Source: Clostridia bacterium
GTDB taxonomy: Bacteria; Bacillota_A; Clostridia; Oscillospirales; CAG-272
NCBI GenBank assembly: GCA_017445115.1
Contig: JAFSUU010000087.1
Span: forward strand, 42,861-106,860
Reading direction: 5' to 3'
Length of the DNA: 64,000 bases
Program-made: the position numbers and the translations under genes
Shown: piece by piece, positions 37,199 to 48,069 of the stretch
How positions within the stretch are numbered: the first letter of the stretch is position 1
Layout of the letters: each line of letters opens with the position of its first letter
The notes under the pieces: generated by a model
Seen by the model: the letters and a program-made list of their open reading frames with translations, nothing else
The model's database searches: none
Told to the model about the DNA's origin: nothing

Positions 37199-38425
37199 TT
37201 AATACCCGTTTGCTTCAACTCCATAAACCGCTTGGTCATGAGAAAATCCTTCAAATTCAAGCTGTTCTATCAATTCGGACTTTGAAAAAGACATAAATGA
37301 AAGGTACTGTTTTGCGCTTTTGACAGCCTGCTCGTTCCAGTCGGCTCCGCAATTATTTACTCCGTATTCTGATTGTGCAGAAGTAAATCCTTCGAATTCA
37401 AGCTGCTCCATTAGTCCTTTTCTTGAAAACGCTGAGAACTCTAAATAATTCTTAGCAGATTTTAATGCTTGTTCATTCCAATCTGCGCCGCAATTATCTG
37501 CGGCATAGACTGCTTCGTCGTGAGTATATTTTTCATACTCAAGTTGTTCAACAAGACCTTTGTATGAAAATGCTGAAAAGCTCAAATATGATTTTGCAGA
37601 GCCCAAAGCGTTTAATTGACCCATTGTAAGTGAGGGTTGAGGGGATGTTTCTGTAGCAGGTGTGTCGGTTATTATTTCAGGATTGTTTTGTGTTTCTGGG
37701 GTCACTTGCGTTTCAGGAACGGAGACGGTATCTGTATCTTCTTTAGTGGAAAGATATTCTGCTTCCGTTTCTGGTATTGTTTCATTTTGGGCAGACAAAC
37801 GTATGCAAATGGTATTGAATCCCTCATAAAGCACGTCTAAATTATATCCATCTTTGTTTGAGGCAACATATTCTAAACTTGTTTTTGTGATATTATTGTC
37901 GAATCCAGAAGCATAGCAAAGATCTATGTATTCAGTGTAATCTTTCTGGCTTATCCCTCCTATATGAATGCAAAAGCCTTCGTCATTGCTCCATTCGACG
38001 AAACATTTGTCTGAACTCGGTGGAGGGACCATTTGCCCAATTTCGTTGCCAGGCCACCAGAAAGAGTCCATTCGATATGGAGCTTCCAATGAAATTGTAT
38101 AATAGTCTTTTCCGATTTCGTAAAATGTCAATCTATAGCCTTGCTGATTAAACAAATAAACAGCATATGAGCTTAATGACTCTTCTATTGAAAAGCCATT
38201 TTTTCTACACTTATCAATATAATTGTCTCGTTCTTCTTCTAAAACTCCATTCACTTGCGCATAAAATGATTCGTCAAGATTTTTAATAATATATGACGTT
38301 CCGTTGTCTGGTTTTGGAAGCATAGCTCCTAAGCCTTTTTGCGGCCATTCGGCAGAATTCAAGCACGAAGAAAAGCATAAAAGAATCAGAAAGAAAAGCG
38401 CTATAACTACTGATGTTTTTTTCAT
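37199..38425 (-). CDS. Ltp-family lipoprotein with three C-terminal repeats
   Basis: A 408-residue surface lipoprotein. The signal peptide ends in CFSSC (lipid-modified Cys near residue 21). Two related DUF6591-like domains follow (each starting MLPKPD/MVPPPSS), then a Thr/Pro/Glu-rich linker (about 215-265). The C-terminus has three repeats of about 45 residues with the core SAKxYLxFxxFS...LxEQLEFEGF and ending NCGADW. Such repeats occur in Streptococcus phage Ltp, which blocks phage DNA injection; that role here is inference. Visibly AT-rich compared with its neighbours. ATG at 38425 follows GGGAGG. Confidence 0.85.
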   Translation of the reverse strand: MKKTSVVIALFFLILLCFSSCLNSAEWPQKGLGAMLPKPDNGTSYIIKNLDESFYAQVNGVLEEERDNYIDKCRKNGFSIEESLSSYAVYLFNQQGYRLTFYEIGKDYYTISLEAPYRMDSFWWPGNEIGQMVPPPSSDKCFVEWSNDEGFCIHIGGISQKDYTEYIDLCYASGFDNNITKTSLEYVASNKDGYNLDVLYEGFNTICIRLSAQNETIPETEAEYLSTKEDTDTVSVPETQVTPETQNNPEIITDTPATETSPQPSLTMGQLNALGSAKSYLSFSAFSYKGLVEQLEYEKYTHDEAVYAADNCGADWNEQALKSAKNYLEFSAFSRKGLMEQLEFEGFTSAQSEYGVNNCGADWNEQAVKSAKQYLSFMSFSKSELIEQLEFEGFSHDQAVYGVEANGY

Positions 38426-38488
38426 GAATGCCTCCCACAATAAAAAATGCGCCCCATTAAGAGACGCATGAAAAACGTATCTCTCAAT

Positions 38489-38580
38489 GTTGCTACACAT
38501 CTTCCCATCAAAAAGGGGAGAGAATACATTTTTGCCAATAGTATTCCCTCAATGATGGGATTATTAAGATGTGTAGCAAC
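38489..38580. repeat. 92-nt palindromic element upstream of the Ltp-like gene
   Basis: A perfect 15-nt terminal inverted repeat (GTTGCTACACATCTT and its complement) encloses further pairing (CCCATCA/TGATGGG and GAATAC/GTATTC) around an AT-rich loop. The whole unit can fold into one hairpin. It may be a small non-autonomous mobile element or a structured mRNA leader. Confidence 0.7.
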
Positions 38581-38649
38581 TTTATGATATCACGGCGTTG
38601 TTTTTTTGTCAACATCTTTATAAAGTATATTAACTAAATATGGGTGGAG

Positions 38650-38881
38650 TTTCCGGGGGTCGAGGGGTGTCCCCTCGCGGAAAAGGGGTGAGGTTTGGAG
38701 AGGGGGAATTCGATCTTCCCCCTCTCCGGGCGTTTTTGGATACTTTTTTCGCAAAAAGTATCGCGTCGCGGATATGAAAAAGCTTTCAAATCCACAGCCT
38801 TGCCGCGCAATCCATTCGCTACGGATTTGCGTGGGCATTTCAGAGTTTTTTGCAAAAGAAAGCCTCGGCAAAGAAAACTCA
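38650..38881. repeat. Mosaic of intergenic hairpins with right direct-repeat copy
   Basis: No convincing gene lies in this stretch. It holds small palindromes: CGAGGGG/CCCCTCG (38661-38677), GAGAGGGGGAA/CTTCCCCCTCTC (38697-38727), GATACTTTTT/AAAAAGTATC (38739-38762). The right copy of the direct repeat is at 38848-38881. The look is that of a dispersed repeat of the genome, but only a genome-wide search can show that. Confidence 0.6.
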
Positions 38882-38900
38882 TACATTTTTGAACAACACA

Positions 38901-38928
38901 AAAAGGCAGGATCTCTCCTGCCTTTTAT
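38901..38928. terminator. Bidirectional terminator downstream of rny
   Basis: AAAAGGCAGGA pairs with TCCTGCCTTTT. Confidence 0.85.
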
Positions 38929-39068
38929 ATTATGAGAGCGGGTCAACTCTCGAGTAACCTTTATAGCTTTATATAAATGTATGTGAAGCCGTGATTTGGC
39001 GGCGGTACCCCGGCAATGCCGGACAAATATTAATAAGCTATGCCGCAAGCGGCAAGGTTTCGCGCCAC

Positions 39069-40622
39069 TTATTTTGCAAAGTCGATGGCGCGGCTTTCTC
39101 TGATGATGTGGACTTTTATCTGGCCGGGATATTCAAGCTCAGATTCGATGCGTTTGACGATGTCACGCGCAACAAGGCACATTTGATCGTCGCTCACGAC
39201 TTCGGGTTTTACCATTATCCTGACCTCGCGTCCCGCCTGGATGGCGAACGCTTTTTCCACACCGTTGAATTCCATCGAGATCTCTTCGAGCTTTGTGAGT
39301 CTCTTGATGTAGTTCTCGAGGTTTTCGCGTCTCGCACCCGGTCTTGCCGCGGAAATAGCATCCGCCGCCTGAACGATCATGGCGATCAGCGTGTGGGGTT
39401 CCACGTCTCCGTGGTGTGCTTCGATTGCGTGGATAACGTCGCGGCTTTCCTTGAATCTCTTTGCGACGTCAACGCCGAGCTGAACGTGAGAACCTTCGAT
39501 CTCGCTCGTCAGGGCTTTACCGATATCGTGGAGAAGTCCCGCGCGCTTTGCGACCGTGCTGTCAATGCCGAGTTCGTCGGCGATGATGCCGGAGAGGAGC
39601 GCGACCTCTATCGAGTGGTTGAGTACGTTCTGACCGTAACTCGTACGGTATTTGAGTCTGCCGAGAAGCTTTACGAGTTCGGGATTGAAGCCGTGTATAC
39701 CAACTTCGAAAGTTGCCTGCTCGCCCGCTTTCTTGACGGCGTGCTCTACTTCTTTGGTCGCTTTCTCGACCATTTCTTCAATTCTGGTGGGATGAATTCT
39801 TCCGTCCGCGATGAGTTTTTCAAGCGCCAGCCTTGCGATCTCGCGTTTTACGGGGTCGAAGCTCGAAACCGTTATCGCTTCGGGTGTGTCGTCGACTATC
39901 AGATCGACTCCGGTGAGAGTCTCGATAGTTCTGATGTTTCTGCCTTCTCTGCCTATGATCCTGCCTTTCATCTCTTCGCTCGGCAGCGTCACTACCGAGA
40001 CGGTGACTTCGGCAACGTGCTCTGCGGCGCAGCGCTGGATCGCGAGTGCGATGATGTTCTTCGCCTTCGTGTCGGCTTCGTCCTTGAACTGTTCTTCGAG
40101 GACCTGCATACGCATCGCCTGTTCGTGCTTGACTTCTTCGACCATCTCTTCGATGAGCTTGTCCCTCGCCTGCTCCTTGCTCATACCTGATATGCGCTGG
40201 AGTGTTACGAGTTCTTCCGTCTTGAGTCTGTCGATCTCGGCGGCGCGCTCTTCGTTTTCCTTGATCTTGCGGTTCAGCGTCTCGTCCTTCTTTTCAAGCG
40301 TCTCGGCTTTCTTGTCGAGAGCCTCTTCCTTGGACGTCACGCGGCGTTCCTGTCTGGTCAGCTCGTTGCGGCGCTCTTTGATCTCCTGGTCGAACTCGTT
40401 CTTTGACTTCAGGATGTCTTCGCGCGCTTCGATCAGAGCTTCCTTCTTCTTTGATTCGGCGTTTTTGATAGCGTCTTCGAGGATCTTCTTAGCCTGAAGC
40501 TCCGCGCTTCCTATCTGAGCCTCGGCGACGCGTTTTCTGTGCTTGACACCGATGAGAAATCCGATCGGTATAAAGATCAGAAGACAGACGGCGGCAGTAA
40601 TGACACAAGTCAATAAATCCAT
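39069..40622 (-). CDS. rny: Ribonuclease Y
   Basis: Membrane-anchored endoribonuclease that starts mRNA decay. 517 residues: an N-terminal TM helix (about 5-25), a long coiled coil (about 30-200), a KH domain with [12 protein letters not shown], and an HD domain with HSIEVALL and [11 protein letters not shown] at 40622 follows CGGAGGTG; a longer in-frame start has no ribosome site. Confidence 0.96.
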   Translation of the reverse strand: MDLLTCVITAAVCLLIFIPIGFLIGVKHRKRVAEAQIGSAELQAKKILEDAIKNAESKKKEALIEAREDILKSKNEFDQEIKERRNELTRQERRVTSKEEALDKKAETLEKKDETLNRKIKENEERAAEIDRLKTEELVTLQRISGMSKEQARDKLIEEMVEEVKHEQAMRMQVLEEQFKDEADTKAKNIIALAIQRCAAEHVAEVTVSVVTLPSEEMKGRIIGREGRNIRTIETLTGVDLIVDDTPEAITVSSFDPVKREIARLALEKLIADGRIHPTRIEEMVEKATKEVEHAVKKAGEQATFEVGIHGFNPELVKLLGRLKYRTSYGQNVLNHSIEVALLSGIIADELGIDSTVAKRAGLLHDIGKALTSEIEGSHVQLGVDVAKRFKESRDVIHAIEAHHGDVEPHTLIAMIVQAADAISAARPGARRENLENYIKRLTKLEEISMEFNGVEKAFAIQAGREVRIMVKPEVVSDDQMCLVARDIVKRIESELEYPGQIKVHIIRESRAIDFAK

Positions 40623-40741
40623 CTCTTTCACCTCCGTTTCCAAAAAAATATATATTAATATGCGATATTCGTGCAATTTTCTCCGGTAAGACGCGGCTTA
40701 CCGTCTGAAAAAAACACTCTCCCATATAGCATACTTATAAT

Positions 40742-40770
40742 AATACTACAACTTTTTTAGGCGATTGTCA
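40742..40770 (-). promoter_or_regulatory. sigma-A promoter of rny
   Basis: Minus-strand TTGACA (40770-40765), 17 nt, TAGTAT (40747-40742). Confidence 0.75.
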
Positions 40771-40871
40771 AGAAAAAAGTGTGTATTTTTTAATGTAATT
40801 TACTGCAAAAAGCGCGGCGTCGGAATAAATCTTGTCCTGCGGGGAAGAATCCTGATGAAAGGGGTGATACC

Positions 40872-41147
40872 GTGAAAAATGAAACGGCGGAAAGAGTGCT
40901 GCTCGATTTCTACTCGGAGGGCTGCGCTCCGTGCAAAAGCATGGATAAGATCATCTCCTCGCTCGCCGAGGAGCCCGATTTCGTCGAGGTGAGACGTATC
41001 GAGGCGTCCGAGGCGCCGGAGATATTCGACAGATACGACGTCGAGAGAGTGCCGACTCTCGTCTTTCTGAAGGACGGGAAAGAGAAAGGGCGCATCTCGG
41101 GCGTATGCGGAAAGCGCGACGTCGAAAGACTCGTCACCGAGGGGTAA
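40872..41147 (+). CDS. Thioredoxin-family protein
   Basis: A 91-residue minimal thioredoxin fold. The redox motif is CAPC in FYSEGCAPCKSMDK, and the cis-proline is in VERVPTLVFLKDG. The canonical WCGPC is changed to GCAPC, common in clostridial thioredoxin-like proteins. GTG start at 40872 after AAAGGGGTG. Monocistronic with its own terminator. Confidence 0.88.
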   Translation: MKNETAERVLLDFYSEGCAPCKSMDKIISSLAEEPDFVEVRRIEASEAPEIFDRYDVERVPTLVFLKDGKEKGRISGVCGKRDVERLVTEG

Positions 41148-41152
41148 AAATC

Positions 41153-41184
41153 ACAGCCGCCGGAGTTTTCCGGCGGCTGTTTTA
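41153..41184 (+). terminator. Terminator after the thioredoxin gene
   Basis: ACAGCCGCCGG pairs with CCGGCGGCTGT, followed by TTTA. Confidence 0.88.
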
Positions 41185-41203
41185 CTGAAGATACAGTAAT
41201 TCG

Positions 41204-41599
41204 TCAAATAGAATTTTTATCTCCATATTCAATAATATGTATTTCAAGAGAAGTGGCTTTTCCGCTGAGGATCATATTCTTAGTCCCTTTGCTTTCGCCG
41301 TCCCAAAATGCAAATAGAACCCCTATTTCCATAGCCGCATATTTTGCCATTTCATTATTTCGTATTAATCCTGCGGCTTTTCCGTATCTCTTCCAGTCCG
41401 GTAAAAACAAACGAAACGGTATACCTTTTATATGTGCGTATTTTTCTCCGAGAGTGTCAGCGCCCATAGCACCCCCACCTATGATTTCAAACTCCTTTGC
41501 GGTGCCTGCGGCATTTTTTAGATAGTCGTCCAAAACCTTTTTGAGCAAATCAAAATCGTTGAAGGATCTGCTCCCTGCAATGATTATTCGATATTTCAT
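41204..41599 (-). CDS. DUF2493 / SLOG-superfamily protein
   Basis: A 131-residue Rossmannoid protein with the SLOG nucleotide-binding pattern: IIIAGSRSFNDFD at the start, GGGAMGADTLGEKYA near residue 44, and WDGESKGTKNMI near the end. DUF2493 proteins are common on phages and plasmids, and SLOG relatives sense or cleave nucleotide derivatives. AT-rich and divergent from a small XRE regulator. Confidence 0.85.
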   Translation of the reverse strand: MKYRIIIAGSRSFNDFDLLKKVLDDYLKNAAGTAKEFEIIGGGAMGADTLGEKYAHIKGIPFRLFLPDWKRYGKAAGLIRNNEMAKYAAMEIGVLFAFWDGESKGTKNMILSGKATSLEIHIIEYGDKNSI

Positions 41600-41750
41600 A
41601 GTAGTATAATCGCGTTCCTTACAAGAAATTTGTCACACGGATCATACATTTGTACCGCATTGTTTCCACTATATTATATATTTTTGTTATCCTAAAGTCA
41701 ACTATTTGGGTATAAAATATAACTATGAGTGGAAAGAAGGTGATACAGTA

Positions 41751-42038
41751 GTGGTTTTCGGGGAAAAACTAAAGACGCTTAGAAAGGGGCAGAAATTGAC
41801 TCAACAGCAACTTGCGTCTGTTTTGGGAGTCCAGAAATCCGTCATATCATATTATGAAAGCGGCGACAGATTCCCGTCTTATGACATACTGATTAAAATT
41901 GCGAGAACATTTCACACTACCACTGATTATCTTCTCGGTGTATCACGTGAACGAACCGCTGATTTATCCGGTCTTTCTAATGAACAGTCTGCACTCGTAA
42001 CTGCGATTATTGAAGAATTTAAAAAACAAAAGCATTAA
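41751..42038 (+). CDS. Small XRE-family transcriptional regulator
   Basis: A 95-residue protein whose helix-turn-helix (LTQQQLASVLGVQKSVISYYESG) covers about residues 14-40, followed by a short helical tail. A GTG start at 41751 is preferred because AGAAGGTG lies 9-12 nt upstream; the in-frame ATG at 41706 would put this ribosome site inside the gene. Divergent from the SLOG gene, so the pair may be autoregulated from the shared AT-rich intergenic region. Confidence 0.82.
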   Translation: MVFGEKLKTLRKGQKLTQQQLASVLGVQKSVISYYESGDRFPSYDILIKIARTFHTTTDYLLGVSRERTADLSGLSNEQSALVTAIIEEFKKQKH

Positions 42039-42072
42039 AAAACTCTTTGCGTTAAAGCAAGGAGTTTTTTGT
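42037..42072. terminator. Bidirectional terminator between XRE gene and uvrA
   Basis: AAAAAACTCTTTGC pairs with GCAAGGAGTTTTTT. Confidence 0.85.
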
Positions 42073-42100
42073 GTATTAATTATATAAGGGCATGGCATTT

Positions 42101-44935
<2,835 letters not shown>

Positions 44936-45021
44936 TTTTTCCTCCGGAATAAACGGTATCTTATCTTTTAATTGTAGCAAAAAGCCGGCGGTATGTCAAC
45001 TGCTTACAGTAAGATAAATAT

Positions 45022-45059
45022 GGAAATGCGCCCTCCGCGTTTGCGGAGTGCGCATTTCC
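45022..45059 (-). terminator. Hairpin next to the purF-end copy
   Basis: GGAAATGCGC-C-CTCCGC pairs with GCGGAG-T-GCGCATTTCC. The inner part resembles the purF terminator at 46606-46631, as if terminator and gene end had been copied together and then diverged. Confidence 0.6.
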
Positions 45060-45061
45060 AA

Positions 45062-45104
45062 ATCAGTTCTTTTCGATCTCCGAGAGTTTGCGCTCGAAGC
45101 GGTC
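45062..45104 (-). repeat. Perfect 43-bp copy of the purF 3' end (left boundary of island)
   Basis: Identical to 46635-46677. On the minus strand it encodes the last residues of PurF (RFERKLSEIEKN, then TGA) but is detached from the gene. It marks one boundary of the AT-rich island. Confidence 0.9.
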
Positions 45105-45111
45105 CGCTGCT

Positions 45112-45450
45112 TCAATAAATTTTTAGAGCAGTCGATGCTTGGAAAGATATGATACCATCGCTCGATTCTTTCGCTATTCTTCTAAGCTCATCTCTTGCAT
45201 CACTTTTATACAAATCTTTTTGTAGACAAATAGTTGCGGCGTTTAGCCTAACTTTTTCATTTTCATGATTCATTAACTTAAACAGAGTTTCTCCGGCGTT
45301 TTCTCTGTCTGAGGCAATCAATTCAGAGGACATTTTCAGCATTTTAGTTACTGCTCTGTTATTTTTCCATACTCTTGGCTTATAATAATAATCTTCTTTA
45401 GAGCACGTTTGTAAAGAGTATTTGACAAATTCTGAATAAAAATCTTTCAT
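45112..45450 (-). CDS. DUF2019 (HEAT-like) protein, possible immunity protein
   Basis: A 112-residue all-helical protein. The segment ENEKVRLNAATICLQ...ISFQASTALK is the DUF2019/HEAT-like pattern. Such small helical proteins are often found beside Rhs and other polymorphic toxins as immunity proteins. Here an Rhs fragment lies 1 kb upstream, so an orphan immunity gene is plausible but not shown. ATG at 45450 follows GGGAGG. AT-rich. Confidence 0.72.
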   Translation of the reverse strand: MKDFYSEFVKYSLQTCSKEDYYYKPRVWKNNRAVTKMLKMSSELIASDRENAGETLFKLMNHENEKVRLNAATICLQKDLYKSDARDELRRIAKESSDGIISFQASTALKIY

Positions 45451-45546
45451 TGCAACCTCCCTTTGCCGTTGTGAGCATTTATCCAACCGTCGCCAAAGAA
45501 ATTGCTCGTAGATTCAAAGACAACAGCCGCTTAAATCAAAATCATG

Positions 45547-45596
45547 GGGGACGGTTCGATAATAACTGACTTTTTCAGTGGTTTCGAACTGTTCCC
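45547..45596. repeat. REP-like hairpin
   Basis: GGGGACGGTTCGA pairs imperfectly with TCGAACTGTTCCC around an inner ACTGA/TCAGT stem. The motif GACGGTTC recurs at 46169-46176, immediately downstream of the RAYT remnant. Confidence 0.55.
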
Positions 45597-45600
45597 TGTC

Positions 45601-46131
45601 TTAACTTTGCATTTTATCTAGATAAGCTTTCACATAGTTTTTCGCTTCTTTTTCATTTATCAAATCGACTGATATATTATATACGTCAATATGATTCAAA
45701 GATATGAATGCTCGTGGGATATTGTGAAGCCCCATAAATAAGCACCACAAATTGTATTTGTAAAAATGATTCTTGTAATGAATCTGCAACTGGCACATAA
45801 CAACAATTCTTTTAGCGGTATTAAATAATTCAGTACTCTTAATAATTCTTTTCTTGTTTAAACTATCATTCGATTCTATTGTCTGCTTAAGCTTTTCTAA
45901 ATCAGTTGAAACAGGCATAATCTTTCCGATGTTATCTTTACAAAAAGTATACAAAGTGTCTGATTCAACCGTACCTGTTTCAATAGCATTTAAAAGAAGT
46001 GAAATTATATTTATAGAGTCGCTTATAGATTTCAGAAAATTTGCCGTCCAAATACGTTTTGAACTTATCCGACTCTTTTCATAACAAGATATAATATATA
46101 TTAATCCCCAAAAATAATCATACATATCCAT
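45601..46131 (-). CDS. Unknown protein of the AT-rich island
   Basis: A 176-residue protein not recognised. It is helical and rich in Ile, Asn and Lys, with a hydrophobic stretch near 7-16 but no clear TM helix. No enzyme motif was seen. No strong ribosome site precedes it. It could be another immunity or cargo protein of the decayed Rhs locus. Codon use (AAT, ATA, AAA) is unlike the GC-rich neighbours. Confidence 0.55.
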   Translation of the reverse strand: MDMYDYFWGLIYIISCYEKSRISSKRIWTANFLKSISDSINIISLLLNAIETGTVESDTLYTFCKDNIGKIMPVSTDLEKLKQTIESNDSLNKKRIIKSTELFNTAKRIVVMCQLQIHYKNHFYKYNLWCLFMGLHNIPRAFISLNHIDVYNISVDLINEKEAKNYVKAYLDKMQS

Positions 46132-46174
46132 GTTTTCAATTTTCCTAAGACAGGTGATAAGACAGGTGACGGTT

Positions 46175-46399
46175 CTATGTCTTCAGGTGCTTTTCAACAA
46201 TACCTTTACTGACGCCACAGAGCCGCGATAATTGTCTTACGGATAATCCTTTATAATGCAGTTTTTTAATAAACTTATTTTGTTTGTCTGAATCTATTTT
46301 TTGAAAATCGGCAACGTTTTTGCATTTCGTTGTCTTTTCGATTATCCCAGTTGCCTCTTGATCAGTCAGTCTTACGCAAATTTCAGGTTTAATGATACG
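46175..46399 (-). pseudogene. C-terminal remnant of a REP-associated tyrosine transposase (RAYT)
   Basis: An open frame of 74 codons without its own start reads RIIKPEICVRLTDQEA... and ends with the helix-turn-helix KGLSVRQLSRLCGVSKGIVEKHLK then TAG. This is the typical C-terminus of Y1/RAYT transposases. The catalytic HUH domain is missing; a stop codon precedes the fragment. Confidence 0.8.
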
Positions 46400-46584
46400 T
46401 CATGCCAGCTTCCGTCCGCGATATCAACAGGAAAACCCCGCGCATCGTAAGAATATCTTACCACATAAGTCCCGTCGGTGTCAATTATACCGAGTATTTC
46501 GCCAAGAATATTTCTGACGTAATAGTACCGTATACTGTCATTGTTTCCGTCTTTGTAATCAAACGCGAATACATTAGTATGTAA
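46372..46584 (-). pseudogene. Rhs-repeat protein fragment
   Basis: An open frame of about 70 codons without a start contains RYYYVRNILGEILGIIDTDG and VVRYSYDARGFP, the Rhs/YD-repeat core signature. Everything before and after is missing. It overlaps the RAYT fragment in another frame near 46372-46399, so a junction of two decayed genes lies there. Confidence 0.8.
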
Positions 46585-46600
46585 TCAGTTTGTCAGGACA

Positions 46601-46631
46601 GAAAAACGCCCTCCGAAAACGCGGAGGGCGT
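46601..46631 (-). terminator. Terminator of purF
   Basis: ACGCCCTCCG pairs with CGGAGGGCGT. TTTTTC follows on the minus strand. Confidence 0.88.
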
Positions 46632-46634
46632 CAT

Positions 46635-46677
46635 ATCAGTTCTTTTCGATCTCCGAGAGTTTGCGCTCGAAGCGGTC
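46635..46677 (-). repeat. 43-bp purF 3'-end repeat (right copy, within purF)
   Basis: The authentic end of purF; identical to 45062-45104. Confidence 0.9.
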
Positions 46678-48054
46678 TTTTTTTGTGTCGACGGGGACTT
46701 CGGTAGGATAAATCCCTTCAAAGCACGCGCTGCAGTAATTCGCGCTTCCGATAAGTTCGTGGAGCGACTTTGCCGGGAGAAATCCGAGGGAGTCCGCGCC
46801 GATTATCTCGGCGATCTCCTCGGGAGTGTGGCGGCAGGCGATGAGGTTGTCCGTCGAGTCGATGTCCGTGCCGTAGTAGCAGGGGAAGAGGAACGGCGGC
46901 GCCGAGACTCTCATGTGTATCTCCTTCGCGCCGGCACAGCGGATGAGGTTCACTATCTGTCTGCTCGTCGTTCCGCGGACGATCGAGTCGTCGATCAGTA
47001 CGACTCGCTTTCCCGCGACAGCTTCTTCCACGGCGGCGAGTTTTATCCTGACCTGATTTGCGCGGTTGGAGGGCGAGATGAAAGTTCTGCCGATGTATTT
47101 GTTCTTTATGAGCCCAATACCGTACGGGATCCCGGACGCTCTGCTGTAGCCGAGCGCCGCATCGAGCCCCGAGTCAGGTACTCCGATGACGACGTCCGCG
47201 TCGACGGGGTGCTCGCGCGACAGGATCTCGCCGGCTCTTATACGCGCCGACTGGACGGAAACGCCGTCGATTATCGAGTCGGGACGGGAGAAATAGATAT
47301 ATTCAAAAATGCAGTGCTTTACCGGTTCGGTGCCGCACTGTTCGCGGCGCGATACGATGCCGTTCTTGCTGAAGATAAGCACTTCGCCGGGCTCGACGTC
47401 GCGGATGAACTCGGCGCCGACCGCGCTCAGAGCGCAGTTTTCCGACGCGACGACGTAGGTGCCGTCGGGAGTCTTTCCGTAGCAGAGCGGGCGGAAGCCG
47501 TGCGGATCGCGCGCGCAGATCAGCTTTTGCGCCGACATCAGGATAAGCGAATACGCTCCCTCGAGCATCTTTACGGCGCCGCACACCGCGTCTTCGATAG
47601 TTGCGGTGCGGAGGCGTTCCTTCGTCACGAGATAGGCTATGATCTCGGTGTCGCTCGACGAGTGGAAGATCGCGCCGGAAAGTTCAAGGTCGTTTCGCAG
47701 TTTTGCGGCGTTGGAGAGGTTTCCGTTGTGCGCGAGCGCCATTTTGCCTTTCTGGTGGTTGACTTCGATCGGCTGGCAGTTGCGGCGGCTCGCGTTTCCG
47801 GTCGTCGCGTATCTCGTGTGCGCCACGGCCATCGTCGCGCGGGGAAAGGCGGAAAGGACGTCTTTTGAGAAGACGTCGTTCACAAGACCTATATCTTTGT
47901 GAGAGACGAAGACGCCGTCGTCGTTGACGACTATCCCGCAGCTCTCTTGACCGCGGTGCTGAAGAGCGAAAAGTCCGTAATACGACATCTCCGCAGCGTT
48001 TATCGGTTCGTCCGAGATAACGCCGAAGACGCCGCATTCTTCATGAATGCTCAT
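46636..48054 (-). CDS. purF: Amidophosphoribosyltransferase
   Basis: First step of purine synthesis (PRPP plus Gln to phosphoribosylamine). 472 residues. Catalytic Cys lies in the propeptide-like start MSIHEECGVFGV, the glutaminase domain has GHNGNLSN-type ALAHNGNLSN, and the PRTase loop is VVLIDDSIVRGTTS. Iron-sulfur-type cysteines occur near the C-terminus (NYCSACFEG). 15 nt after purC on the minus strand. Its last 43 bp are duplicated 1.57 kb away. Confidence 0.96.
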   Translation of the reverse strand: MSIHEECGVFGVISDEPINAAEMSYYGLFALQHRGQESCGIVVNDDGVFVSHKDIGLVNDVFSKDVLSAFPRATMAVAHTRYATTGNASRRNCQPIEVNHQKGKMALAHNGNLSNAAKLRNDLELSGAIFHSSSDTEIIAYLVTKERLRTATIEDAVCGAVKMLEGAYSLILMSAQKLICARDPHGFRPLCYGKTPDGTYVVASENCALSAVGAEFIRDVEPGEVLIFSKNGIVSRREQCGTEPVKHCIFEYIYFSRPDSIIDGVSVQSARIRAGEILSREHPVDADVVIGVPDSGLDAALGYSRASGIPYGIGLIKNKYIGRTFISPSNRANQVRIKLAAVEEAVAGKRVVLIDDSIVRGTTSRQIVNLIRCAGAKEIHMRVSAPPFLFPCYYGTDIDSTDNLIACRHTPEEIAEIIGADSLGFLPAKSLHELIGSANYCSACFEGIYPTEVPVDTKKDRFERKLSEIEKN

Positions 48055-48069
48055 ACGGCCCCTCTTTCG

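Noticed and set aside
38634..39048. Minus-strand ORFs in the mosaic repeat downstream of rny
   Set aside because: They translate intergenic palindromes and a terminator; no start context, low complexity.
38985..39050. Possible small RNA or tRNA-like sequence before the rny stop
   Set aside because: Short GC-rich complementary stretches only; no cloverleaf and no known RNA motif.
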